Below, piece after piece: positions 43,263 to 51,782 of a stretch of 64,000 nucleotides of DNA. The notes under the pieces were generated by a model. The model did not search any database and was not told the origin of the DNA. It saw only the letters and a program-made list of their open reading frames with translations. Location of the stretch: the NCBI GenBank assembly GCA_965602805.1, contig CBFCZK010000001.1:372001-436000 (forward strand), read 5' to 3'. This stretch comes from Thiomicrorhabdus sp965602805 (GTDB lineage: Bacteria; Pseudomonadota; Gammaproteobacteria; Thiomicrospirales; Thiomicrospiraceae). Each line of letters begins with the position of its first letter. The first letter of the stretch is position 1. A program made the translations under genes and the position numbers.

Positions 43263-44147
43263 ATGGCTATTACAGCATCTATGGTTAAAGAACTGCGTGA
43301 GCTTACTGGCGCAGGGATGATGGACTGCAAAAAAGCATTGTCAGAAGTTGACGGTGATTTAGAAGCGGCAATTGAATTTCTTCGTAAGAAGGGTATGGCT
43401 GGTGCAGATAAGAAAGCCAGTCGTGTTGCTGCTGAAGGTACTATCGCAATCGCTATTTCTGACGATAAGAAAACAGCGATGATTGCTGAAGTAAATTGTG
43501 AAACTGATTTTGTTGCTATGGGTGATGAATTCAAAGGTTTCGCAGATGAAATCGCAGCACTTGCTTTAGCAAATGATACGACTGATGTTGAAGCGATTAT
43601 GAATCTTGAGATGGCTTCTGGTAAGACTATTGATACGGTTCGTCGTGAAATGGTTGCACGTATCGGTGAGAACATGGGCCTACGTATGGTTCAGAAGATG
43701 GAATCAAATGGTTTGATTGGTCAGTATCAACACGGCGCTAAAATCGGTGTTGTGGTTGCGCTTGACGGTGGTGACGATGCGTTAGCACGTGATATCGCTA
43801 TGCATGTTGCAGCAAGCAATCCTGCAGCTATCTCTGCGGATCAAGTTGATCAAGAAATGCTTGCTAAAGAGCGTGCATTCCAGATTGATCAAGCTAAAGA
43901 GTCTGGTAAGCCGATGGAAATCATTGAAAAAATGATTGAAGGTCGTATGCGTAAGTATCTTTCTGACATTACGTTAGTCGGTCAAGCATTTGTTAAGAAT
44001 CCTGATGTTACCGTTGAAAAACTTTTAAAAGAAAATAGCGCGACAGTGACTTCTTTTATCCGTTTAGAAGTGGGTGCCGGGATTGAGATTGAAGAAACTA
44101 ACTTTGCTGATGAAGTAGCGCTAGCGGCTAAAGCAGTAACGGGTTAA
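43263..44147 (+). CDS. tsf: Translation elongation factor Ts
   Basis: Nucleotide exchange factor for EF-Tu. 294 residues from the ATG at 43263 with AAGGA upstream; an upstream in-frame start at 43242 is not needed. N-terminal UBA-like domain VKELRELTGAGMMDCKKAL, then the TDFVA motif in VNCETDFVAMGDEF that contacts EF-Tu, a coiled-coil insertion and the conserved C-terminal EVALAA. Lies 62 bp after rpsB with a palindrome in the gap; a strong terminator follows. Confidence 0.97.
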   Translation: MAITASMVKELRELTGAGMMDCKKALSEVDGDLEAAIEFLRKKGMAGADKKASRVAAEGTIAIAISDDKKTAMIAEVNCETDFVAMGDEFKGFADEIAALALANDTTDVEAIMNLEMASGKTIDTVRREMVARIGENMGLRMVQKMESNGLIGQYQHGAKIGVVVALDGGDDALARDIAMHVAASNPAAISADQVDQEMLAKERAFQIDQAKESGKPMEIIEKMIEGRMRKYLSDITLVGQAFVKNPDVTVEKLLKENSATVTSFIRLEVGAGIEIEETNFADEVALAAKAVTG

Positions 44148-44164
44148 TTTCTGATTGACTGATT

Positions 44165-44213
44165 AAGCCATAGCGATGCTTAACTTTTTAAGTTGAGTTG
44201 CTATGGCTTTTTT
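44165..44213 (+). terminator. Intrinsic terminator after tsf
   Basis: AAGCCATAGC (44165-44174) pairs with GCTATGGCTT (44200-44209), with an inner AACTT/AAGTT stem and a TTTTTT tail. It ends rpsB-tsf transcripts, so pyrH probably has its own promoter. Confidence 0.88.
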
Positions 44214-44236
44214 GTAAGTTAAATTTGTCAGAGTGT

Positions 44237-44269
44237 TTTGCAACTAGGTTGTTTAGACTTAGTTGCAAA
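44237..44269 (+). promoter_or_regulatory. Hairpin in the pyrH leader
   Basis: A perfect 10-bp stem TTTGCAACTA / TAGTTGCAAA with a 13-nt loop, 45 bp before the pyrH ATG and after the tsf terminator. No U-run follows. It may be a leader structure or operator. Confidence 0.45.
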
Positions 44270-44313
44270 GCGCTTTATTGCTGTAAAATTTTGAAATATA
44301 AGGAAAATCTGAG

Positions 44314-45033
44314 ATGGCACTTAAATATAAACGTATTCTACTCAAGTTTAGTGGTGAAGCCCTAATGGGTTCTGGTGAATTTGGTTTGGATGCTGAGACG
44401 CTAAAATCAGTGGTTTCACAGGTTAAAGCCTTACGTGATTTAGGTGTTGAGGTTGGAATCGTTGTTGGCGGTGGGAACATTTTTCGTGGAGCGCAGATTC
44501 AGGGTTCTGGTATTCAAAGAACGACTGGCGATCACATGGGGATGATGGCAACCGTTATTAATGCATTGGCTTTGCGTGATGTCATTGAGAGTATGGGTAT
44601 GAAGTCACAAGTACTGTCAGCCATGTCAATTGAAGGTGTTTCGAGTGGGTTTAATGCCAATACGGTTAAAAAACAGCTGTCTAATGGTGAGGTGTTGGTT
44701 TTTGCTGCGGGTACAGGCAGTCCTTTCTTTACAACGGATACGGCTGCGGCTCTACGTGGTATTGAGATTGATGCTCAAATCGTGCTAAAAGCCACCAAGG
44801 TAGATGGTATCTATAGCGCTGATCCTGTTAAGGACCCAAGTGCAACCCGTTTCCAAACATTGACTTATAATGAAGTCATTCAGAAAAACTTACAGGTCAT
44901 GGATATGACTGCTTTTGTATTATGTCGTGACCACTCAATGCCGATTCGTGTATTTGATATGTTTAAAGATAATGCCGTCATTAGAATTGTTCAGGGTGAA
45001 GATGAAGGCACCCTAGTGAGCTCAGGAGAATAG
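44314..45033 (+). CDS. pyrH: Uridylate kinase
   Basis: Hexameric bacterial UMP kinase (UMP + ATP to UDP + ADP) of the amino-acid-kinase fold, 239 residues. Seen: RILLKFSGEALMG, VGIVVGGGNIFRG, TTGDHMGMMATVINALA, FFTTDTAAALRGIEI and the KVDGIYSADP block. frr follows after 2 bp, the standard arrangement. Confidence 0.97.
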   Translation: MALKYKRILLKFSGEALMGSGEFGLDAETLKSVVSQVKALRDLGVEVGIVVGGGNIFRGAQIQGSGIQRTTGDHMGMMATVINALALRDVIESMGMKSQVLSAMSIEGVSSGFNANTVKKQLSNGEVLVFAAGTGSPFFTTDTAAALRGIEIDAQIVLKATKVDGIYSADPVKDPSATRFQTLTYNEVIQKNLQVMDMTAFVLCRDHSMPIRVFDMFKDNAVIRIVQGEDEGTLVSSGE

Positions 45034-45035
45034 AA

Positions 45036-45593
45036 ATGTTAAATGAAATTTATACCGATGCACAGGTGAGAATGCAGAAATCCTTTGAAAATTTAGAGGT
45101 TAATTTCGCTAAAATTCGTACGGGTCGTGCCCATCCAAGTATCTTAGACTCTATTATGGTTGATTATTATGGTTCACCTGTACCAATCAGTCAGGTGGCA
45201 AATATTAACTTGGAAGATTCTCGTACCTTAACAGTGCAGCCATGGGAACAGCCAATGGTCGCGAAGGTTGAAAAAGCGATTATGACGTCTGACTTGGGTA
45301 TTAACCCGGCAACGACGGGTAATCTGATTCGTATTCCTATGCCGGCATTGACGGAAGAGCGTCGTAAAGATTTTATTAAAATCGCGCGTAGCGAAGCTGA
45401 AAATAGTCGTGTTGCTATTCGTAATATTCGTCGTGATGCTAATGGTGATATTAAGTCTTTATTAAAAGATAAAGAGATTACTGAAGATGAAGCGCGTGAT
45501 TCTGAAGAGCAGATTCAAAAGTTTACAGATACGATTGTTAAAAAAATAGACTCAGCGTTAGCAGACAAAGAAGCGACTTTGTTGGACTTTTAG
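45036..45593 (+). CDS. frr: Ribosome recycling factor
   Basis: Splits post-termination ribosomes with EF-G. 185 residues, three-helix bundle plus the beta/alpha head. Family blocks: FAKIRTGRAHPSILD, YGSPVPISQVANI, IRIPMPALTEERRKD and VAIRNIRRDAN. Starts 2 bp after pyrH. It is followed not by dxr, as in E. coli, but by a terminator-like hairpin and uppS. Confidence 0.97.
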   Translation: MLNEIYTDAQVRMQKSFENLEVNFAKIRTGRAHPSILDSIMVDYYGSPVPISQVANINLEDSRTLTVQPWEQPMVAKVEKAIMTSDLGINPATTGNLIRIPMPALTEERRKDFIKIARSEAENSRVAIRNIRRDANGDIKSLLKDKEITEDEARDSEEQIQKFTDTIVKKIDSALADKEATLLDF

Positions 45594-45718
45594 AGTCACT
45601 TCTAAAACTTAAGGTCAGCGCTTAACTTTAAGTCGCTATTTGTACGCAATTACGGCATAATTGACGGGTTTTATCTTATAAGGCTTCTGTTTTTTCTGTC
45701 GGTAATGGGGTCTTAAAT

Positions 45719-45783
45719 AAAACGGTTCAGGTGGATTTCTCCCTCAAAAAGGGTGGTCTTCTTGAGCCGTTTTGCGTTCTAGG
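45719..45783 (+). terminator. Terminator-like hairpin after frr
   Basis: AAAACGGTTCA (45719-45729) pairs with TGAGCCGTTTT (45773-45783), 11 bp with one wobble, around an inner CCCT-CAAAA-AGGG hairpin, ending in TTTT. It separates frr from uppS. Confidence 0.65.
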
Positions 45784-45879
45784 TTGTCTTTGCTTGGAGC
45801 TAAATTTAAATAGGTTTGGTTTTGGTTGGTCTTTAATAGGCATCAACAGGACCGGTCGCATACTTTCTAAAGGTTTGTT

Positions 45880-46611
45880 TTGACACAAGAAATCCCTCAA
45901 GCAAATATGCCACAACATGTTGCCATTATTATGGATGGTAACGGGCGTTGGGCTAAAAAACGTTTCCTACCCCGTTTTGTCGGTCATCAAAAAGGCTTAA
46001 ATTCCGTTAAACGCCTAGTGGCGCATTGTTCAAATATTGGTGTTAAAGCGCTTACTTTATTCGCGTTTAGTACTGAGAATTGGCGACGTCCTCAAGATGA
46101 GGTTAATAAACTGATGGGGTTGTTTCTCAAAGCGTTGCAGAAAGAAGTCTCAAAACTCAATGAGAATAATGTGAAGTTACTTATTATTGGGGACCGCAGT
46201 GGCTTTAATCAGGAGTTGCAAGAGCATATTGCTTTGGCAGAGTCTCTTACAGCAAAAAATACAGGTCTGGTTTTGACCATCGCCGCGAACTATGGTGGAC
46301 GTTGGGATGTCGTGCAAGCCGTTCAGCAGTGGCAGCGAGCCCATCCTGATAGAACTGTCGCAGAGATGGCTGAGTCTGATATAAGTGAGTTTATTTCACT
46401 GAGTGATCAGCCTGAGGTAGACCTCTTAATCCGTACCGGTGGTGAACAACGCATCAGCAATTTTCTTATTTGGCAAATGGCCTATGCAGAATTTTATTTC
46501 ACCGATGAACTTTGGCCAGAATTCAATGAGTCGAGTTTTGATAAAGCGATCGGCTCTTTTGCGCATCGTGAACGTCGTTTCGGACAAACCAGTGAGCAGG
46601 TAACTAAATAA
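45880..46611 (+). CDS. uppS: Undecaprenyl diphosphate synthase
   Basis: Cis-prenyltransferase that makes the C55 lipid carrier for wall synthesis. 243 residues from a TTG at 45880 with AAAGG upstream; the alternative ATG at 45907 (MPQHVAIIMDGNGRW) lacks a site. The catalytic Asp is in MDGNGRWAKKR. FAFSTENWRRP and the C-terminal RTGGEQRISNFLIWQMAYAE are conserved. cdsA overlaps its stop codon. Confidence 0.96.
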   Translation: MTQEIPQANMPQHVAIIMDGNGRWAKKRFLPRFVGHQKGLNSVKRLVAHCSNIGVKALTLFAFSTENWRRPQDEVNKLMGLFLKALQKEVSKLNENNVKLLIIGDRSGFNQELQEHIALAESLTAKNTGLVLTIAANYGGRWDVVQAVQQWQRAHPDRTVAEMAESDISEFISLSDQPEVDLLIRTGGEQRISNFLIWQMAYAEFYFTDELWPEFNESSFDKAIGSFAHRERRFGQTSEQVTK

Positions 46612-47423
46612 TGTTGAAACAAAGAGTGATTACCGCAATCATATTAGCTTTATTAGCCAGTTTGGCGCTTTTTAAAGCAACGGCAGAAGTTTGGCAGTGG
46701 GTTGTATTAGGTGTTGGATTTATTGCCGCTTGGGAGTGGGCAGGGTTTGCTCGGTTCAAGCAGGCCTGGCAGAAAGCACTGTTTGCAGTGCTGACGAGTG
46801 TTATTGGGTTCGTTAGTATTGAAGCGCTTAACGTACAGCACATTGCTTTACTGACGGTGTTAGAAAGTGTGTTGTTGTTCTCTGTCGTAACACGTTACCA
46901 GCGCTCGCAAGGTCAAATCGGCACGGGATCCGTTGTTTTTGTGCTGTTGGCAGGTGTTTTAACGGTCGTTCTATTTACGACTGTCTTGCTGCGTTTTAGA
47001 GAAGAGTTTTCGGCAGAAATTTTATTGATGAGTCTGTTTGTTATTTGGGCCATTGATACGGGCGCTTACTTTAGCGGTAAGCGTTTTGGTAAAACCAAGT
47101 TAGCAGTACACGTTAGCCCCGGCAAAACATGGGAAGGTGTTTGGGGTGGAACGCTGCTTGCATTTGTAGTCGCCCTGATTGGGCTTTGGCTAATTTCTGC
47201 GACATTAAGCTTCTCTATGGTTTTGTTTGCAGCGATATTAGCTGGGATAGCGATGTTTTCCGTATTGGGTGACCTGTTTGAAAGTGTCCTTAAGCGTCAA
47301 GTTAATTTAAAAGACAGTGGCCGAATTTTACCTGGCCACGGTGGTGTGCTTGATCGTATCGATAGTTTATTAATCGCGGTGCCTATGCTCTATCTTGCAT
47401 GGCATTTTGTGAGTGTTGTTTAA
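46611..47423 (+). CDS. cdsA: Phosphatidate cytidylyltransferase
   Basis: Inner-membrane enzyme making CDP-diacylglycerol from CTP and phosphatidate. 270 residues with about eight helices. The family signature is at the C-terminal end: SPGKTWEGVWGG and then GDLFESVLKRQVNLKDSG, GHGGVLDRIDS. The ATG overlaps the uppS stop by one base and the rseP ATG overlaps its own stop, showing tight coupling with no room for dxr. Confidence 0.95.
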   Translation: MLKQRVITAIILALLASLALFKATAEVWQWVVLGVGFIAAWEWAGFARFKQAWQKALFAVLTSVIGFVSIEALNVQHIALLTVLESVLLFSVVTRYQRSQGQIGTGSVVFVLLAGVLTVVLFTTVLLRFREEFSAEILLMSLFVIWAIDTGAYFSGKRFGKTKLAVHVSPGKTWEGVWGGTLLAFVVALIGLWLISATLSFSMVLFAAILAGIAMFSVLGDLFESVLKRQVNLKDSGRILPGHGGVLDRIDSLLIAVPMLYLAWHFVSVV

Positions 47424-48811
47424 TGACAATCCTCTGGTCTATCCTTGGTTTTATCGTGGTCATGGGGGTTGTTGTTAGCCTGCATGAATGGGGGCATTAT
47501 CAAGTTGCACGTTGGTTTAATATCAAGGTGCTTACATTTTCCATCGGTTTTGGTAAGACTCTTTATCAAAAACAGGGTAAAGAGACCTGTTTTAAGATAG
47601 GCATGTTTCCATTGGGTGGTTTCGTTAAGTTTGTTGATGAGCGTGAAGGTCCTGTTGCTGAAGAAGACCAGTCTAGGGCGTTTAACCGCCAAAACGTTTA
47701 TAGGCGTTTCGCTGTGGTTGCTGCAGGGCCAATCGTGAACTTACTATTGGCTTGGTTTGTTTTTGCCTTGATGTATATGGTTGGCGTGAATGGTTCTAAG
47801 CCCGTTTTCAATCAAGTCACTGAGAAGAGCCCATTGGCATTGTCTATTCCAGTGTCAACCTCCCTTAATGACCAGGCCTGGTCGGTGTTAACTATTGATA
47901 ATCAGCCCGTTTCAAGCTGGCAAATGGTTCATGAAACTATTTTGTCTGCACTGGTAATGGAAAAATCTAGCGTTGATATGACGATTGAGAATGTAACGTC
48001 TCAGGAACAAATTCTGTTAAGTAAGATTTCTCTCAGTGCTTTGGATTTAAACACCGCCAAGCAAAATTGGTTGCAAACATTGGGCTTTGAGCCTTTTCAG
48101 CCTTCATTGCCTGTCGTTGTAGGTCATGTTGCTGCTGGCGGTCCGGCAGATAAGGCAGGATTGCAAAGTAAGGATACTATTTTAGAAATCGCTGGTCAGC
48201 CAGTTTCCGATTGGCTTGCATTTGTTGAGGTCGTTCAGTCTCGTCCAGGAGAGCTTGTGAAAGCCTTGTACATGAGAGGAGGAGGCCTGTTTACAGTCGA
48301 TATATTACTTGAACAGACATCTTTGCAAGACGGTAGGGTCATCGGTAGAATGGGCCTTGGGGTTGATGTGCCTAAAGATATGATTGCAAAGTATACTTCT
48401 ATCGTCCAGTATGGTCCGGTTGAAGCATTGAAGCACGGTTACCAACGCAGTGTAGACCTATTCGGTATTAGTTTGGTTATGATGCAACGTATGTTCTTTG
48501 GAGACGTTAGCTTAGAAAATCTTTCGGGCCCATTGAGTATTGCTCAATTCTCAGGAAAGGCTCTGCAAACTGGTTTAATTTCTTTTCTAAGTTTGTTGGG
48601 TTTAATTAGTTTAAGTATCGGTTTATTAAATTTGTTACCAATTCCTGTATTGGATGGTGGGCATTTGTTATATTACCTGGTCGAAATGGTAAAAGGCTCA
48701 CCTGTGAGTGAGCAAGTTATGGCAGTGGGTCAGACAATTGGATTAGTTTTAATTGTTGGATTGATGTTTGTCGCTTTATTTAATGATGTAGTAAGAATTT
48801 CTCATGGTTGA
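47423..48811 (+). CDS. rseP: Site-2 intramembrane zinc metalloprotease RseP
   Basis: Cleaves anti-sigma-E factor and leftover signal peptides in the inner membrane. 462 residues from the ATG at 47423 that overlaps the cdsA stop; a longer frame from 47399 is unlikely. HEWGH in TM1 is the zinc site, NLLPIPVLDGGHL holds the third ligand, and GPIVNLLLAW is conserved. Two PDZ-like segments lie between. An exact iterated palindrome reads Asp-Gln-Ala-Trp in the region linking to the first PDZ. Confidence 0.95.
   Translation: MTILWSILGFIVVMGVVVSLHEWGHYQVARWFNIKVLTFSIGFGKTLYQKQGKETCFKIGMFPLGGFVKFVDEREGPVAEEDQSRAFNRQNVYRRFAVVAAGPIVNLLLAWFVFALMYMVGVNGSKPVFNQVTEKSPLALSIPVSTSLNDQAWSVLTIDNQPVSSWQMVHETILSALVMEKSSVDMTIENVTSQEQILLSKISLSALDLNTAKQNWLQTLGFEPFQPSLPVVVGHVAAGGPADKAGLQSKDTILEIAGQPVSDWLAFVEVVQSRPGELVKALYMRGGGLFTVDILLEQTSLQDGRVIGRMGLGVDVPKDMIAKYTSIVQYGPVEALKHGYQRSVDLFGISLVMMQRMFFGDVSLENLSGPLSIAQFSGKALQTGLISFLSLLGLISLSIGLLNLLPIPVLDGGHLLYYLVEMVKGSPVSEQVMAVGQTIGLVLIVGLMFVALFNDVVRISHG
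47871..47882. repeat. Iterated palindrome, copy 10 (inside rseP)
   Basis: Exact core, GACCAGGCCTGGTC, in frame as Asp-Gln-Ala-Trp-Ser in the periplasmic PDZ region of RseP. Confidence 0.9.
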
Positions 48812-51110
48812 TATGAAATTGAAAAAATTTAAAAGAGCTGCTTTATCAAGCGCGGTTGCTAGTTTGATGTTATTACCTGGTTTAGCTCAGGCATTTATAG
48901 TTGAAAAAATTGAAGTTGAAGGCGCGAATCGTATCGGCTTTGAAACCATCAATAGTTACCTCTCCATTTCAAAAGGCAAGTTTCTGGACAGTCGCTTGAC
49001 TCAAGAAAGTATCCAGAGACTGTATAAGACTGGATTCTTTAAAGACGTTGCCTTGTATCAAAAAGACAATGGTACGCTTGTGATTAAGGTGGTTGAACGC
49101 CCTTCAATCTCTGACGTTGAAATCGAAGGTAATCAGTTAATAGAAACTGAAGTACTTACTGATGCATTAGACGGGCTTGGTATTAAAAAGGGTCGTATCT
49201 ATAGTCAGGTTGAGTTAGATAGAATCATTGTTGATCTGAAAAGACGTTACCAAAATCAAGGCTATTATGCTGCTGAAGTAGAAATCATCAGTGAAGACTT
49301 GCCACGTAATCGTGTTGCCTTAAAAATTAAAATTGTTGAAGGTGAACCAGCCAGTATCGGTCGTATCACTTTAGTGGGTAACGAAATCTATTCTGATGAC
49401 CGTCTAAAGTCGAAAATGCAGATGGCGGAAGGGGATGCTTATTCTAAGCCTAAATTGCAAGCGGACATTGAAACCTTAAAATCTTACTATATGGATCGTG
49501 GTTATGCTGAATTTGAGGTTCGTTCCTCACAAGTTAGTATTTCGGCCGATAAAACTCAAGTTTTCACCACCATTAATATTACAGAAGGGCCACAATATAC
49601 CATTGCGGAAATTCACCTATCCGGTGAACTGATTATTGCTGAGGCTGAAGTTCACAAATTACTTAAGTTCAAAACGGAAGATGTTTTCTCTAGAAGTTCA
49701 GTCATTGCAGCGGTAAATGGGATTCGCGATCGTTTGAGTGAAGAGGGCTATGCCTTTGCCGAAATTACGCCTGAAACAGATTTGGATAAAAAGAGCGAAA
49801 CCATCGTTCTGAATTTTAAATTTGAACCTAAAAATCGTGTCTATATCCGTCGTGTCGTTTTAGAGGGGAATACCCGAACTCGTGACCATGTTATTCGCCG
49901 TGAAATGCGTCAACTTGAAAGTGCACCCTATTCATTAAGAGAGGTTCGCCAATCCAAGTCACGTTTAAGTCGTTTAGGCTTCTTTAAAACCTCTGATATT
50001 GAAACTAAGCGCGTCAGTGCTGATGAAGTTGACTTGATTGTTAAGGTAGAAGAGCAAGCAACCGGTTCCTTTACTGCTGGTATTGGTTATTCACAGTTAG
50101 ATGGTGTGAGCTTTAATCTTGGTGTCGCGGAACGAAACTTTATTGGTAGCGGTAATAAATTAGATTTGAGTTTAGCCACCAGTGCCTCTCGTAAAACGGC
50201 TGATATTGGTCTTACGAATCCTTATTTTACCGATGACGGTGTCAGCTTAGGTGGAGGTTTCTATTTAAGTGAAATCAATGCCGATGAATTGGATATCGCT
50301 GACTATACAACCAATAATATGGGGGTTAGAGCTTCTTTAGGTTATCCGCTGAGTGAGTACGATTCATTGAATTATGGCTTGAAGCTGGATTCTCAAGAAT
50401 TAGTTTGCCAGGAGAATGCCGACACGGGTGAAATCATCTTCAGTGAGTGTGCTAATCATGTTGAACAATTTGGTAACAATACGGCTTCCGCCATCTTTAG
50501 TATGGGATGGAGTTACAATTCTACCAACTCTTTCTATTTCCCTTCTAAGGGGCAAAAATCCCGTTTATCGATGGAAACAGTTGTCCCAGGAACTTCTGAT
50601 GTTTCTTATTACAAAATCTATGCTGATGAAACTTGGTACTATCCTTTAAGCAAAAACTTGAGTCTGAAACTCAAAGGTTCCATGGCTTATGGAGACGGAT
50701 TCGGTGAGTTAGAAACATTGCCTTTTTATCAACGATTTTATGCCGGTGGTATCGGTTCAGTACGTGGTTTTGAACCTAACTCGTTGGGTGGTAATTATGA
50801 TTTGAGTCTGGATGGCAGTGATCGACCTAAGGGCGGCAATGTTAAGGTTGCCACCACTGCAGCAATTCTACTTCCTGTGCCATTTATAGAGGATTCAAGC
50901 AATATTCGAATCAGTCTATTTGTCGATGCCGGTAATGTATTTACGGGGATTGATAGTGTTGAACTGGGAGAGTTACGTTCAGCAACGGGTGTTGGGGTCT
51001 CATGGATAACCCCGGTTGGCCCGTTAAGCTTTAGTTTTGCACAGCCGATTGGTTACACTTCGACGGATAAAACACAGAGCTTTCAGTTCAGTTTAGGCGC
51101 TGGATTCTAA
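48804..51110 (+). CDS. bamA: Outer-membrane protein assembly factor BamA
   Basis: Central component of the BAM complex that folds outer-membrane proteins. 768 residues: signal peptide (to about AQA, residue 29), five POTRA domains (about 30-430) and a 16-strand barrel with the conserved GGIGSVRGF motif (VRGF, lid loop L6) near residue 650 and a C-terminal Phe. The ATG overlaps the rseP end by 8 bases; a second ATG three codons on is equally possible. Confidence 0.97.
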   Translation: MVDMKLKKFKRAALSSAVASLMLLPGLAQAFIVEKIEVEGANRIGFETINSYLSISKGKFLDSRLTQESIQRLYKTGFFKDVALYQKDNGTLVIKVVERPSISDVEIEGNQLIETEVLTDALDGLGIKKGRIYSQVELDRIIVDLKRRYQNQGYYAAEVEIISEDLPRNRVALKIKIVEGEPASIGRITLVGNEIYSDDRLKSKMQMAEGDAYSKPKLQADIETLKSYYMDRGYAEFEVRSSQVSISADKTQVFTTINITEGPQYTIAEIHLSGELIIAEAEVHKLLKFKTEDVFSRSSVIAAVNGIRDRLSEEGYAFAEITPETDLDKKSETIVLNFKFEPKNRVYIRRVVLEGNTRTRDHVIRREMRQLESAPYSLREVRQSKSRLSRLGFFKTSDIETKRVSADEVDLIVKVEEQATGSFTAGIGYSQLDGVSFNLGVAERNFIGSGNKLDLSLATSASRKTADIGLTNPYFTDDGVSLGGGFYLSEINADELDIADYTTNNMGVRASLGYPLSEYDSLNYGLKLDSQELVCQENADTGEIIFSECANHVEQFGNNTASAIFSMGWSYNSTNSFYFPSKGQKSRLSMETVVPGTSDVSYYKIYADETWYYPLSKNLSLKLKGSMAYGDGFGELETLPFYQRFYAGGIGSVRGFEPNSLGGNYDLSLDGSDRPKGGNVKVATTAAILLPVPFIEDSSNIRISLFVDAGNVFTGIDSVELGELRSATGVGVSWITPVGPLSFSFAQPIGYTSTDKTQSFQFSLGAGF

Positions 51111-51222
51111 AGTTACTTTAAGACGAATAACTAGGGGTTTCTCCCTCGTAGTCTTTTTTTAGGGTACAATTCTGAAAAGTGATTTTTTATAACAATGAAT
51201 AGAAAACTCAAGAATAATACGG

Positions 51223-51768
51223 ATGATTTTGATGCAAAAACTTTTTAAGATTTATTTATCGGTTGCAATGTTAGTTTTAGCCATGAATGCTTCGGCTGAA
51301 ACGCCTGTCAAACTGGGTGTTGTTAATGTCGCATTGCTTTTAGAAAAAGCACCTCAAGCTAAGACGGCCGATGCCCAACTCAAAAATGAGTTTGCACCAC
51401 AACAGGCGGAATTAAAAGGCTTAGCCGGTAAACTTGAAAAGCAGCAGTCAACCTATCAAAAAAATAAATCGGTTATGAGTGATACTCAAAAAGTCACTAA
51501 AGAACGTGAAATAGGCATGTTGACGAGAGAAATTCAACGTCGCCGTAACGATGTTCAGGAGTTACTGAACTTACGCCGCAATGAAGAGTTAGCTAAGCTA
51601 CAGAGCATCGTTAATGATGCGATTAAAGCGATTGGTATTAAGAAAGGATTTGACCTGATTCTATATGAAGGAATCGCCTATACCAATACTCGTATTGATG
51701 TGACTGAAGATGTACTTAAACATCTAGAAACGGTTAGTGACAAGAAACGTTCAGAATTCAATAAATAG
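51223..51768 (+). CDS. skp: Periplasmic chaperone Skp/OmpH
   Basis: Holds unfolded outer-membrane proteins in the periplasm before delivery to BAM. 181 residues; signal peptide ending NASA at about 25; VKLGVVNVALLLEKAPQAK at the mature start; long charged helices (about 60-140) that form the trimeric tentacles; FDLILYEGIAYTN near the C-terminus. Lies 112 bp after bamA and 14 bp before lpxD. Confidence 0.93.
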   Translation: MILMQKLFKIYLSVAMLVLAMNASAETPVKLGVVNVALLLEKAPQAKTADAQLKNEFAPQQAELKGLAGKLEKQQSTYQKNKSVMSDTQKVTKEREIGMLTREIQRRRNDVQELLNLRRNEELAKLQSIVNDAIKAIGIKKGFDLILYEGIAYTNTRIDVTEDVLKHLETVSDKKRSEFNK

Positions 51769-51782
51769 TACGAGTTATCACT

